Source: Chloroflexota bacterium (GTDB lineage Bacteria; Chloroflexota; Anaerolineae; B4-G1). Taken from it: a stretch of 12,788 nt of DNA. Location: positions 1 to 12,788 of the forward strand of contig JAAEPW010001347.1 of the NCBI GenBank assembly GCA_024232355.1, read 5' to 3'. Below, piece after piece: positions 1-7,362 of this stretch (position 1 is its first letter; the number at the start of each line of letters is the position of its first letter). Below the pieces are notes generated by a model that made no database searches, had not been told where the DNA came from, and saw only the letters and a list, made by a program, of their open reading frames with translations. A program made the position numbers and the translations under genes.

Positions 1-186
1 ACGAATGGCACAAAGGCCCGAGATACTTTCACCTCCATTGCTGCCACAGCAGTCAAGCATGATGTTAGCTTCTATGCTTACATTTTTGATCGTGTATCCG
101 AGGCTTACAATATGCCCAGCCTCTCTGATCTGATCACCGAAAAAGTAGAACAACTACGGATGGGAGATTCCTGGAAACCTCTTTGA
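1..186 (+). CDS. C-terminal fragment of a probable insertion-sequence transposase (5' end outside window)
   Basis: The first frame is open from base 1 and ends at TGA 184-186, giving 61 residues of a protein that starts upstream of the window. The tail reads like the end of an IS transposase: a polar helix followed by SFYAYIFDRV and NMPSLSDLI, resembling the 'SFY-YL-DR ... P-LADLI' tails I associate with transposases. I cannot assign the IS family from this little, although IS66-like is possible. No inverted-repeat end is obvious directly downstream. It could instead be the C-terminus of an unrelated protein. Confidence 0.45.
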   Translation, partial: TNGTKARDTFTSIAATAVKHDVSFYAYIFDRVSEAYNMPSLSDLITEKVEQLRMGDSWKPL

Positions 187-227
187 TCCGGCTCCGTCTT
201 GGGTTCTTAACCGGCTTTTGTAGCTGA

Positions 228-258
228 TTGACTTGTCACCATCGCTCTCTGATAAAAT
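228..258 (+). promoter_or_regulatory. Possible sigma-70-type promoter
   Basis: TTGACT at 228-233 matches the -35 consensus at five of six positions. It is followed after 17 bases by GATAAA (251-256), or after 19 by TAAAAT (253-258). No open frame with a ribosome binding site lies just downstream, so it would transcribe the non-coding region or be a relic of the mobile element to its left. Confidence 0.22.
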
Positions 259-782
259 CGTGATTGTTCTACTTGTGTCTTGTTCATCACCCTCGCCCAC
301 ATTACTGAGAAGATACTACCCTGACCATCTCAACCCTCAATGCCTTGCGTCTGGCACACACTACCTGCTTGGATGATGGAGAGAAGAGCCTGAAACTGGA
401 TGACCATCCCTGCCATTTAACACAGAATTGCCTAATCGTGTGGGTCAAGGGGGCATTTCAGTGTCACCTACGAGTCAGCTTGAACCAAGAAACCTCAACC
501 CAACCTATCCCCCAATCCCTCCACCAAACCACCCCTCACGCAAGCCAACCTCACATCTCCTAATCCCCCCCGCCCCATCGCTCGCCACCGCTGAAACAGG
601 GGAGTGGTCCCTCGGATAGCATCGCTTTCTCTCCGTGCAAAAACCTGGTAATGAGCGTCGGACCAAGGGTGATGGAATGCGGCAGGGGGAGTTGGCGTTG
701 TGAGATGGGGCTGCAGTGTCTCGCCAGAGGACAGAACACCCAAGCGAGAGCCTGAACCGTGTTTTGTAGTTTACTCTTTGAT

Positions 783-933
783 CTCGACTTTGTCCATTTT
801 GGCGTTTTTAGGCCAATTTTCACTGATTTTAGCCGATTTGGGGTCGTTTTGGCAATATTGACCCCCTGCATATAGGTGCATGCTGCAATTTTGACCCAGA
901 TATGGGGGTCGAGTACAAATGGACAAAGTCGAG
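783..933. repeat. MITE-like element with 17-bp terminal inverted repeats
   Basis: Bases 783-799 (CTCGACTTTGTCCATTT) are the exact reverse complement of 917-933. The 117 bases between them are T-rich and non-coding. Inside are a second inverted pair (GACCCCC at 860-866 against GGGGGTC at 904-910), a hairpin (GGGGTC 840-845 with GACCCC 860-865) and a near-perfect direct repeat (GCAATATTGACCC at 852-864, GCAATTTTGACCC at 885-897). This architecture fits a small non-autonomous transposable element. No flanking target duplication is evident, so excision or insertion history is uncertain. Confidence 0.5.
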
Positions 934-1044
934 TTGATGTGACATCATACATTGCCAACTTTGCCGTTTGCTTTTTACAAAGAGATAGGACTATTGGTCA
1001 CCCGTTCTGCCGGTGCACGCCGTGAACGATATGTATTTTTTACT

Positions 1045-1070
1045 ATCCACAAAGGTGTATTTTTGTGGAT
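1045..1070. promoter_or_regulatory. Perfect 9-bp inverted repeat, candidate operator or leader hairpin
   Basis: ATCCACAAA at 1045-1053 is exactly mirrored by TTTGTGGAT at 1062-1070, with an 8-base spacer. It lies about 95 bases ahead of the first receiver gene. No T-run follows the right arm, so an intrinsic terminator is unlikely. A weak promoter (TTGTGG 1063-1068, 18-base gap, TATGGT 1087-1092) would overlap the right arm, which would suit a repressor operator. Confidence 0.35.
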
Positions 1071-1165
1071 GTGCTCCAGACTAAAATATGGTACGATGTA
1101 GCCAGTGAGAACAGAGATTCACTAAAAGCGGCACTGCAAGATATGCGGACCAGAGGAGAAATGCG

Positions 1166-1582
1166 ATGCAAACTAATCCATCGATACTGATCGCAGCTAA
1201 ACCAGGAGTGATGCGGGATGGTGTTCAGGCTGTCCTGACGGCAATACCGCGGGCAAAAGTAATGGATCCGGCAGACGATGGTGCGTCGGCGTTGCGGGCA
1301 GTGGCGGATCACCAGCCCGCGTTGATTCTGCTCGATACCAATCTGCCCAATCACCAAGTATGGACGCTGCTGGAAAAAGTCAAAACCCAGTGGCCTCAGG
1401 TCCAGTGCTTGGTTCTGGCCGACAATCGTCAACAGCGACAGACTGCCCAAGCCGCCGGCGCTGACCATGTGTTGATCAAAGGGTGCCCGGCAAAGGAATT
1501 CTACGCGAATATCAACGGTATGCTTTCACGCTATAGTGAATCTGGACAAGGGGTCGAGATGGTGAAAGGAACAGGCCAATGA
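1166..1582 (+). CDS. Stand-alone receiver-domain protein with degenerate active site
   Basis: This 138-residue protein is a single receiver (REC) fold of the kind heading NarL/LuxR regulators, without an output domain. The ATG at 1166 has AGGAGA (1153-1158) seven bases ahead. The phosphoacceptor Asp57 (LILLDTNLP) and conserved Lys105 (VLIKG) are present. The acidic pair normally after strand 1 is missing, however: the strand reads ILIAAKPG, so the Mg2+ pocket lacks its two carboxylates. The switch Thr/Ser is Ala85 (VLAD). It therefore probably cannot be phosphorylated normally and may work as a protein-interaction module. Its stop overlaps the next start (ATGA), so the two receivers are translationally coupled. 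Confidence in the fold is high; its role is unknown. Confidence 0.85.
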   Translation: MQTNPSILIAAKPGVMRDGVQAVLTAIPRAKVMDPADDGASALRAVADHQPALILLDTNLPNHQVWTLLEKVKTQWPQVQCLVLADNRQQRQTAQAAGADHVLIKGCPAKEFYANINGMLSRYSESGQGVEMVKGTGQ

Positions 1583-1953
1583 CAGAGAGATCGAGATTAT
1601 TGATCGTGGATGATGAGACACGGGAAGCGTTTTCCATGTGGTATGGTCTACGCCAGTTGCCCAATTGCGAGATCGAGATTGCGCCAAACGGTCACAAAGC
1701 CCTCCATCTCTTTGAACAACAGCCTTTTGACGTATTGATCACCGACTATCAAATGCCAGATATGAACGGCGTGACGTTGGCAACACGTATTCGACAGTTG
1801 TATCCGCAGACGTCCGTCATTATGGTCACCGATCATGACGAGAACGTGTCGGGCGAGCAGGCTGCCCGCGCTTCTATCCAGCATGTGCTGGGCAAGCCGG
1901 TTTGGCCAAGTGCAATTTGTGCTTTGGTTTCTAGTGTGTTGCTTGACGCATGA
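1579..1953 (+). CDS. CheY-like single-domain response regulator
   Basis: A 124-residue receiver domain with a complete phosphorylation site: acidic residues Asp11 and Asp12 (LLIVDDE), phosphoacceptor Asp56 (LITDYQMPDMNG), switch Thr84 (IMVTDH) and Lys106 followed by Pro (LGKPV). There is no output domain. By family it would accept a phosphoryl group from a histidine kinase and signal by protein contact. Its ATG lies in the 4-base ATGA overlap with the preceding degenerate receiver, so the pair is likely co-translated and may act together. The MCP gene follows after 164 bases. Which kinase phosphorylates it is not evident from the window. Confidence 0.9.
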   Translation: MTERSRLLIVDDETREAFSMWYGLRQLPNCEIEIAPNGHKALHLFEQQPFDVLITDYQMPDMNGVTLATRIRQLYPQTSVIMVTDHDENVSGEQAARASIQHVLGKPVWPSAICALVSSVLLDA

Positions 1954-2117
1954 CGAAAAATTAAATCAGCAATCAGCGTATCCACTACTCGTGATTGCGG
2001 GGAGGGGGGAGGAAAAGGACTATGGAATGTTTTGCTAAAACAGTGTAGCGACAGAGAGTGCAGCCAGCAGACAGTATGGACAATAGACAAATAATAGGCG
2101 GGAAAAGGAGAAAGAAA
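1954..2117 (+). other. Leader between receiver pair and MCP gene
   Basis: These 164 bases contain no gene. They include a purine-rich run (about 1998-2020) and end in a strong ribosome binding site, AAGGAG at 2105-2110, seven bases ahead of the ATG at 2118. I see no convincing terminator or sigma-28-type promoter, so the MCP may be read from upstream transcription or from a promoter I cannot recognise. Confidence 0.4.
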
Positions 2118-5100
2118 ATGTTCTTGAACAATATCAAAATGAAGCCCAAGTTGATCGGTCTGTTCTTGATCGTCGGACTGATCCCGTTGATCGTCGTGGC
2201 CGTCTTTAGCATGATCAGGGCGCGAGATGCGCTGCAAGCGCAGGCATACCACAATCTGGAAGCGGTGCACGCGATCAAGAAATACCAGATCGACACCTAC
2301 TTTCAGGAACGCCAAGGCGACATGGGCGTGCTGGTCGAGACCGTCTCCACGCTGCGTAAGGAGACGTTCAGCAAGCTCGAAGCTTTGCTGACAGCTAGAA
2401 AAGCCGAGATAGAACGCTACTTTGAGACGGCGACCAATAACCTGGCTGTTCTCAAGGATAACCCGACCACGGTGCAGGCCATTGAGGAATTCGAGGATGC
2501 CTTTGAGGCCGAAAGAGACCGGACTGGCGGAACGCGGTGGAACGCGGCAGAAAGGGAATACGGACGGGTCTTTGAGGATATCCTGAATGACTTGGGTTAT
2601 TACGACATCTTTCTCATCGCCGCAGACGGAGACGTGGTCTACTCGGTGGCTCAAGAGTCGGACCTGGGAGAGAATCTCTTGAGCGGCAATCTCAAGAACT
2701 CGGGGTTGGCTAAAGCTTTCCAGGCCGCCCGGAGTGGGCAGGACGTCGTTTTCGCAGATTTTGATCCCTATGCCCCGTCCGGCGACGCGCCAGCCGCCTT
2801 TATGGCCGGTCCGGTGAAGAATATTACCGGCACGCTGGTGGGGGTGATCGCCATCCAGGTACCCACGGACCAGATCAATGCCATCATGCAGGAGCGGGCG
2901 GGGATGGGCCAGACCGGCGAGTGCTACGTCGTGGGGCCGGACAACTTGATGCGCTCCGACTCATACCTCGCCCCGACCAGTCATAGTGTCAACGCTTCCT
3001 TTAGTAATCCCGAGATGGGCAGTGTGGATACCGATGCCACCCGGTCGGCGCTGGCCGGCACAGCAGGGGAGGAAGTCATCATTGACTATAACGGCAACCC
3101 CGTCCTCTCTATCTACCAACCGGTAGAGATTTTTGGTGTTTTCTGGGCCATTATCTGCGAGATGGACGTGGCCGAGGCCTTTGTCCCCGTGGGTGCTGAC
3201 GGCGAGTACTATTTTGCCAAATATGCCCAAATGTACAACTATTATGACCTGTTTCTGATCAACCCGGACGGCCACGTCTTTTACACTGTGGCCCAGGAGG
3301 GCGATTACCAAACAAACATGCTAAACGGCGAGTACAATGGCTCTAACTTGGGCGGATTGGTTCAAGAGGTTCTGAATACTAAGCAATTCGGCTTTGCCGA
3401 CTTTGAGCCATACGCAGCCAGCAACAACGAGGCCTCTGCCTTTATTGCCCAACCCCTGGTCCACGGGAGCGACGTCGAAGTGATCGTGGCGCTGCAATTG
3501 CCCTTGGAGGGGATCAACGCGATCATGCAGGTGCGCGAGGGTATGGGCGAGACCGGCGAAGCTTATTTGGTGGGGCCGGACAAGCGTATGCGGTCTGACT
3601 CTTTCCTCGATGCCGCCGGTCACTCAGTGGCCGCATCTTTTGCCGGGAACGTTCAGGCCAACGGCGCGGACACGGAGCAGGTACGCATGGCGCTGGCGGG
3701 CACAGACGGCGAAGCTATCCTCCCTGACTATAGCGGAAACCCGGTGCTCTCGGCCTACGGTCCCGTCGAGGTCTTTGACGTCACGTGGGCGGTGCTGGCC
3801 GAGGTCAATGAGGAAGAGATCAACCGACCCATCACCACATTGAGCAACGCTGTGCTTGCGATCGGAGGCATCGCGTCGGTGATCGTGGCTGTGGTCGCCT
3901 TTTTTGTCGCCCTCTCTATTGCCAACCCGGTCCAAAGAATCACCGACGCCGCCATCGTGATCGCGGGAGGCGATGTGAATCAACGGGTGGACATTGACCA
4001 AAAAGACGAAATTGGTTTGCTGGCCGATGCCTTTCGCCAACTGATCGTCTATATGCAAACGATGGCGGGCGCGGCAGACCGCTTGGCCCAGGGCGATCTG
4101 ACGGTAGACGTCACACCGCAATCGAACCGGGATACGCTGGGTAACGCTTTTGCCCGGATGATTGCCGACCTGCGTGGCCTGATCGGCCAGGTGTCCGAGA
4201 ATGCCAACGCCGTTGGCGCGGCTGCCGGGCAGCTTTCGGCCTCTGCCGACCAATCGGCCCAGGCCGCCAACCAGGTTGCCACTACCATTCAACAGGTCGC
4301 CAACGGCACGGCCCAACAGACGGAGAGCGTGACGAACGCGACCACCACTGTTGATCAAGTGTCACGGGCGATCGAGGGAGTGGCCCGGGGTGCGCAGGAG
4401 CAAGCGGCCGCGGTTGGCAGGTCTGCTCAGATCACGGCCAACATCTCGACCGCCGTCCAGCAAGTGGCCGTTAATGCTCAATCTGGGGCGCAGAGCGCGG
4501 CCCAGACCGCTCTGGCCGCCCGCAATGGCTCCGAGACGGTCGCCAAGACGATCAGGGGAATGGGGAGTATCAAGGCTAGCACTGATCTGGTGGCACAGCG
4601 GGTGCGAGAGATGGGACAGCGTTCGGAGCAGATCGGCGATATCGTCGAGACGATTGACGGCATTGCGTCGCAGACGAACTTGCTGGCGCTCAACGCCGCC
4701 ATCGAGGCCGCCCGTGCCGGAGAACACGGCAAGGGCTTTGCGGTGGTGGCGGACGAAGTGCGCAAGCTGGCCGAAGGCTCTGCCAATGCCACCAAGGAAA
4801 TTGCCGGATTGATCAGGACCATCCAGCAGACCATCACTGAGGCGGTACAAGCGATGGAAGCAGGGGCGGCCGAAGTCGAATCTGGTTTGGAGCAGGCAGC
4901 CGAAGCCGGGCATGCGTTAGACTCGATCCTGGCCGCATCTGAAGAGGTCAACCTCAAGGTGGAAGAGATCGCCGCCGCCGCTCAACAGATGGATGCTTCG
5001 GCCAATGAACTGGTGGGCGCGATGGATGCGGTCTCGGCGGTTGTGGAGGAGAACACGGCCTCTACGGAAGAAATGGCCGCCGGTTCGGGCCAGATATCGC

Positions 5101-5411
5101 AGACCATCGAGAACATTGCCGCGATCTCGGAAGAAAACAGCGCGTCGACCGAGGAAGTGAGCGCCACGGTGGAAGAGGTGAGCGCGCAGGTGGAAGAGGT
5201 CACCGCCTCGGCTCAATCGCTATCGGGAATGGCGGAAGAGTTGCAGGCGCTGGTGGCGCAATTCAAGCTGCCGAGCACTGCAACGTCGCAGCGGCAGCCA
5301 GTCCTGGCAATGTCGCACGCACCGGCGGCGGCTGCATCCGATGGAGCCCGCCCGGAGCTTGTCGATGGGGGCAATGGGCAGCCGCTTGGAGATCTGGCGC
5401 ATACAGCGTAA
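2118..5411 (+). CDS. Methyl-accepting chemotaxis protein with duplicated sensor module
   Basis: A 1097-residue membrane chemoreceptor. The ATG at 2118 is chosen because AAGGAG precedes it by seven bases; an in-frame GTG at 2058 lacks a comparable site. In order: short N-terminus, membrane helix about 12-31, extracellular region about 32-571, second membrane helix about 573-600, two HAMP units (about 601-647 and 648-690), then a long coiled-coil signalling domain. The hairpin tip that binds CheA and CheW lies at 852-886 ([17 protein letters not shown] onward). The extracellular part holds two copies of a Cache-like module, about 161-355 and 375-571, each with YYD-FLI, ADF-PYA, AIMQ-R-GMG-TGE and GNPVLS motifs. 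Glu/Gln-rich segments near 1000-1055 are candidate methylation sites. No CheR-binding pentapeptide ends the protein; the tail is Ala/Pro-rich. Ligand unknown. Confidence 0.95.
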   Translation: MFLNNIKMKPKLIGLFLIVGLIPLIVVAVFSMIRARDALQAQAYHNLEAVHAIKKYQIDTYFQERQGDMGVLVETVSTLRKETFSKLEALLTARKAEIERYFETATNNLAVLKDNPTTVQAIEEFEDAFEAERDRTGGTRWNAAEREYGRVFEDILNDLGYYDIFLIAADGDVVYSVAQESDLGENLLSGNLKNSGLAKAFQAARSGQDVVFADFDPYAPSGDAPAAFMAGPVKNITGTLVGVIAIQVPTDQINAIMQERAGMGQTGECYVVGPDNLMRSDSYLAPTSHSVNASFSNPEMGSVDTDATRSALAGTAGEEVIIDYNGNPVLSIYQPVEIFGVFWAIICEMDVAEAFVPVGADGEYYFAKYAQMYNYYDLFLINPDGHVFYTVAQEGDYQTNMLNGEYNGSNLGGLVQEVLNTKQFGFADFEPYAASNNEASAFIAQPLVHGSDVEVIVALQLPLEGINAIMQVREGMGETGEAYLVGPDKRMRSDSFLDAAGHSVAASFAGNVQANGADTEQVRMALAGTDGEAILPDYSGNPVLSAYGPVEVFDVTWAVLAEVNEEEINRPITTLSNAVLAIGGIASVIVAVVAFFVALSIANPVQRITDAAIVIAGGDVNQRVDIDQKDEIGLLADAFRQLIVYMQTMAGAADRLAQGDLTVDVTPQSNRDTLGNAFARMIADLRGLIGQVSENANAVGAAAGQLSASADQSAQAANQVATTIQQVANGTAQQTESVTNATTTVDQVSRAIEGVARGAQEQAAAVGRSAQITANISTAVQQVAVNAQSGAQSAAQTALAARNGSETVAKTIRGMGSIKASTDLVAQRVREMGQRSEQIGDIVETIDGIASQTNLLALNAAIEAARAGEHGKGFAVVADEVRKLAEGSANATKEIAGLIRTIQQTITEAVQAMEAGAAEVESGLEQAAEAGHALDSILAASEEVNLKVEEIAAAAQQMDASANELVGAMDAVSAVVEENTASTEEMAAGSGQISQTIENIAAISEENSASTEEVSATVEEVSAQVEEVTASAQSLSGMAEELQALVAQFKLPSTATSQRQPVLAMSHAPAAAASDGARPELVDGGNGQPLGDLAHTA

Positions 5412-5415
5412 AGCC

Positions 5416-5448
5416 TGAAACGTCACACACGACGTGTTTCACGTTTCA
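5416..5448. repeat. Inverted repeat with 'cgtttca' units upstream of cheW
   Basis: TGAAACGT (5416-5423) is exactly mirrored by ACGTTTCA (5441-5448) within the 63-base gap between the MCP gene and cheW. The right side contains CACGTTTCAC, which recurs at the same position relative to the next downstream gene (6053-6062). It may form a transcript hairpin between the two genes; no T-run follows, so it is probably not a terminator. Confidence 0.4.
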
Positions 5449-5474
5449 CACAATTCGCAAGGGGAGTATGGCAA

Positions 5475-6002
5475 ATGGAAAACCAACTGGTCGTCTTTAA
5501 TCTGGCCAACGAAAACTATGGGGTGGACATTGCGGCCGTGGATGGCATCGTCAAAATGCAGCAGATCACATCTGTGCCCCACGCGCCTAGTTTTGTCGAG
5601 GGTATCACCAATCTGCGCGGCGAGGTGCTTCCGGTGATCGATTTGCGCAAGCGCTTTGGATTGCCGCAAGGTGATACCACCAAAGAGACGCGCATCGTAA
5701 ACGTGGACGTGGACGGTGTCAAGATCGGGATGGTGGTAGACGCGGTGAGCGAGGTGCTGCGCGTGTCGGAGGAGGACATCGAGCCGCCTTCACCCATCGT
5801 GATCACGACGGATGATGACGCCGCTTCGCTGAAAGGCATCCGCAATACCTTTATCACCGGTATCGCCAAAGTGGGCGACGGACCAGACTCGCCGGGCCGC
5901 CTCATCATCCTGCTCAATCTGGCCAAGGTGCTCTCTACGGAGGAGCAGACCGATTTGCAAGCTATGCAGCATCTCCAAGCGCCGGATGAGATCGAGAGCT
6001 AG
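5475..6002 (+). CDS. cheW: Chemotaxis coupling protein CheW
   Basis: A 175-residue single CheW domain, the cytoplasmic adaptor that links receptor tips to CheA in chemosensory arrays. The ATG at 5475 is preceded by AAGGGGAG (5459-5466). Recognisable family elements are the N-terminal strand QLVVFNLANENYGVDI, the VPHAPSFVEGITNLRGEVLPVIDLRKRFG block at about residues 34-62 (the receptor- and kinase-contacting region, with NLRG) and the IGMVVDAVSEVLRV segment near 84-97. Residues beyond about 145 form a short extra tail. It lies 63 bases after the MCP it presumably couples. No full-length CheA partner is present in the window. Confidence 0.95.
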   Translation: MENQLVVFNLANENYGVDIAAVDGIVKMQQITSVPHAPSFVEGITNLRGEVLPVIDLRKRFGLPQGDTTKETRIVNVDVDGVKIGMVVDAVSEVLRVSEEDIEPPSPIVITTDDDAASLKGIRNTFITGIAKVGDGPDSPGRLIILLNLAKVLSTEEQTDLQAMQHLQAPDEIES

Positions 6003-6020
6003 TCAGATAGTTTGTGATGT

Positions 6021-6062
6021 GTGGAACGTGATGCGCGAACTGTGGGATGCATCACGTTTCAC
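6021..6062. repeat. Strong 14-bp stem-loop between cheW and a receiver gene
   Basis: Bases 6021-6034 pair with 6049-6062 along 14 positions, 13 of them Watson-Crick and one G-T, around a 14-base loop. The right arm ends in CACGTTTCAC, the motif also found upstream of cheW. No T-run follows. In the transcript it would sit 24 bases ahead of the start codon at 6087 and just before the ribosome binding site, so it could stabilise the RNA or set differential expression. Confidence 0.6.
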
Positions 6063-6086
6063 GCGATTCTGAGGAGCGAAAAGACA

Positions 6087-6491
6087 ATGTCAAAGATTCT
6101 GATTGTCGAGGACAGCCCAATTCAGGCATGGGCGTTTGAGCACTTGTTGAAACAGCGGGGGTTCAAAGTGCTCCACGCGCGTGATGGACAGTTTGGAATA
6201 ACCATGGCGCAGAAATGGATGCCCGATGTCATTGTGCTGGACGTCAATATGTCCGATATGGATAGCTTTGAGGTTTGTCGACGTTTGCAAAGAGATGCCA
6301 AGACATCTCATATCCCTATCATCATGTTGGTTGCCAATAATGGCTTGCCCGCGCTCAGACAGTCGACCTGTTTGGGAGCAGTGGATTTTATTTCCAAGAA
6401 TGGCTTTACAAATACGGTACTATTGGAGATATTGCACCAGTTGCGTTTCTTAGCCAAGACGCAGTGTCTTCAAGGAGCGGAATCAACGTGA
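6087..6491 (+). CDS. Receiver-domain protein with altered switch residues
   Basis: Starting at the ATG at 6087, with GAGGAG at 6071-6076, this is a 134-residue receiver domain. An ATG at 6021 in the same frame has no ribosome site and lies inside a hairpin. Glu8 and Asp9 (ILIVEDS), phosphoacceptor Asp52 (VIVLDVNMSD) and Lys104 (DFISKN) are present. The conserved switch Thr/Ser is Val82 (IIMLVAN), the usual Pro after Lys is Asn105, and the MPGMDG loop reads MSDMDS. It may still be phosphorylated, but conformational signalling is probably changed. Its stop overlaps a GTG start for the CheA remnant. It resembles PilG/PilH-type receivers in general style; I cannot assign it to that pathway. Confidence 0.88.
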   Translation: MSKILIVEDSPIQAWAFEHLLKQRGFKVLHARDGQFGITMAQKWMPDVIVLDVNMSDMDSFEVCRRLQRDAKTSHIPIIMLVANNGLPALRQSTCLGAVDFISKNGFTNTVLLEILHQLRFLAKTQCLQGAEST

Positions 6492-6706
6492 CGGTAGCTT
6501 GGGGTAAGCTGCAAGTCGGCCTGGTCGTAGACAGACTGATCGGCAAACAAGAAATCGTGATCAAAGCACTTGGCTCCTTTATTGGCAGCGTACCGTGGCT
6601 ATCGGGTTGTACCATTTTAGGTGATGGTTGCATCGCCCTTATCTCGGATATTTCGAGCTTGATCGGTGCCTACCTGCAAGCTCAGAAACAGGAGATTGTA
6701 GAATGA
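6488..6706 (+). CDS. cheA: Remnant of CheA: C-terminal half of the CheW-like regulatory (P5) domain
   Basis: A 72-residue frame starting at GTG 6488 with AAGGAG at 6472-6477; an alternative GTG lies at 6464. It matches the extreme C-terminus of CheA: LQVGLVVDRLIGKQEIVIK, then SFIGSVPWLSG and TILGDGCIALISDISSLI, the second subdomain of P5 that binds CheW and receptors. The phosphotransfer (P1), dimerisation (P3) and ATPase (P4) domains and the first half of P5 are absent, and no trace of them is seen upstream. It overlaps the receiver gene before it (GTGA) and the cheC-like gene after it (ATGA), so it sits in the operon as a normal gene would. It could be a translated fragment still able to bind array partners, or simply residue of a cheA deletion. 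Confidence 0.85.
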   Translation: MTVAWGKLQVGLVVDRLIGKQEIVIKALGSFIGSVPWLSGCTILGDGCIALISDISSLIGAYLQAQKQEIVE

Positions 6707-7332
6707 ATGAGCAAAAAGTGCTTTGGAACCGTTTGATCAGCGGGCCGCGCTCCGACTATATGCTGCGCACGGCAATGTGGCGCGTGGCACGCGGGCTATC
6801 GACCATATCGGGGCAGACCATCAACCACGGCAGTCCCCAGATAGACCGTGTACCCATTACGCAGGTCTCTACGTATGCCGGCAGTCCCGAGGCGGAAAAG
6901 GTGGGCATTTACTTGGTGATGAGAGGTGGTCTGCACGGACAAGCGCTCTTGATCCTATCCATAAGTAGCGCGCTGCACCTGGCCGATTTGATGATGGGCG
7001 ATCCGCCAGGCACGGCTACCGAATTGGGCGCTATGGAACGTTCGTCGCTGGCCGAGATCGGCAACTTGGCCGTGTCGGCCTTTCTCAACACGATGGCGCG
7101 GATAAAGACCATCCGTACGCAGAACACCCAGGCTCTCCAGTTGCTGCGTCCATCCCCGCCAGCGGTGATGGTAGACATGCTGGGCGCTATCCTCAACGTG
7201 ATCGTCACGCCGGTGGCCGCTGTGCGTGATGATCTGCTGATCGTTGATACGACCTTTGGAAATACTCCAAAAACCGTGTTTGGGCGTTTTTGGATCATAC
7301 CAGATCCGGCGATCAAGGAATTGGCAGTGTGA
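6703..7332 (+). CDS. cheC: CheC-family CheY-P phosphatase-like protein
   Basis: A 209-residue CheC/CheX-fold protein. The ATG at 6703 overlaps the preceding stop (ATGA) and has AGGAG at 6690-6694. CheC proteins dephosphorylate CheY-P and bind the deamidase CheD. The family signature S-x3-E-x2-N is visible at Ser114-Glu118-Asn121 (SSLAEIGN), followed by LLRPSPPAVMVDMLGAIL around 147-164. The N-terminal copy of this signature, present in two-site CheC proteins, is not recognisable: the matching helix (about 20-40) reads MLRTAMWRVARGLSTISGQ and lacks Glu and Asn. The linker between Asn121 and the first Pro is longer than usual. Adjacent cheD supports the CheC assignment. Probably one active site, possibly specialised for CheD binding. 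Confidence 0.85.
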   Translation: MNEQKVLWNRLISGPRSDYMLRTAMWRVARGLSTISGQTINHGSPQIDRVPITQVSTYAGSPEAEKVGIYLVMRGGLHGQALLILSISSALHLADLMMGDPPGTATELGAMERSSLAEIGNLAVSAFLNTMARIKTIRTQNTQALQLLRPSPPAVMVDMLGAILNVIVTPVAAVRDDLLIVDTTFGNTPKTVFGRFWIIPDPAIKELAV

Positions 7333-7362
7333 GACGTGATTGGGAAACAAGAGGAGAAAATC

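Larger units (their letters stand above)
187..1165. other. Long intergenic region with mobile-element debris, no convincing gene
   Basis: About 980 bases separate the transposase tail from the first signalling gene. Open frames on both strands here are short, lack ribosome binding sites and translate to low-complexity sequence. The stretch holds a possible promoter (228-258), a strongly C-rich and G-poor tract (about 490-585), a 151-bp MITE-like unit bounded by 17-bp inverted repeats (783-933) and a perfect palindrome (1045-1070) in the leader of the downstream operon. It is probably a landing site for mobile elements; the gene-proximal 200 bases are likely the operon's control region. Confidence 0.6.

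Noticed and set aside
345..619. Two overlapping plus-strand frames (345-563, 428-619)
   Set aside because: Their composition (Pro, Thr, Ser, His) follows the C-rich tract, and neither has a credible start signal.
560..958. Minus-strand frame of 132 codons in the upstream non-coding region
   Set aside because: No ribosome binding site or family resemblance; it crosses the inverted-repeat element and the C-rich tract, so the frame is likely accidental.
1045..1070. Intrinsic terminator reading of the palindrome
   Set aside because: The arms are AT-rich and no T-run follows on the plus strand; the position in an operon leader fits a binding site better.
2058..2117. Upstream GTG start for the MCP
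   Set aside because: The ATG at 2118 has an excellent ribosome site and places the membrane helix at the N-terminus as expected; the extra 20 residues are polar and unsupported.
1954..2117. Sigma-28 (flagellar/chemotaxis) promoter upstream of the MCP
   Set aside because: The TAAA elements present are not followed at about 15 bases by a GCCGATAA-like box.
3624..4358. Open minus-strand frame of 244 codons inside the MCP gene
   Set aside because: It lies fully antisense to a confidently identified MCP, has no recognisable domain, and such frames are common opposite GC-rich coding sequence. The same holds for the other long minus-strand frames within che genes and the kinase.
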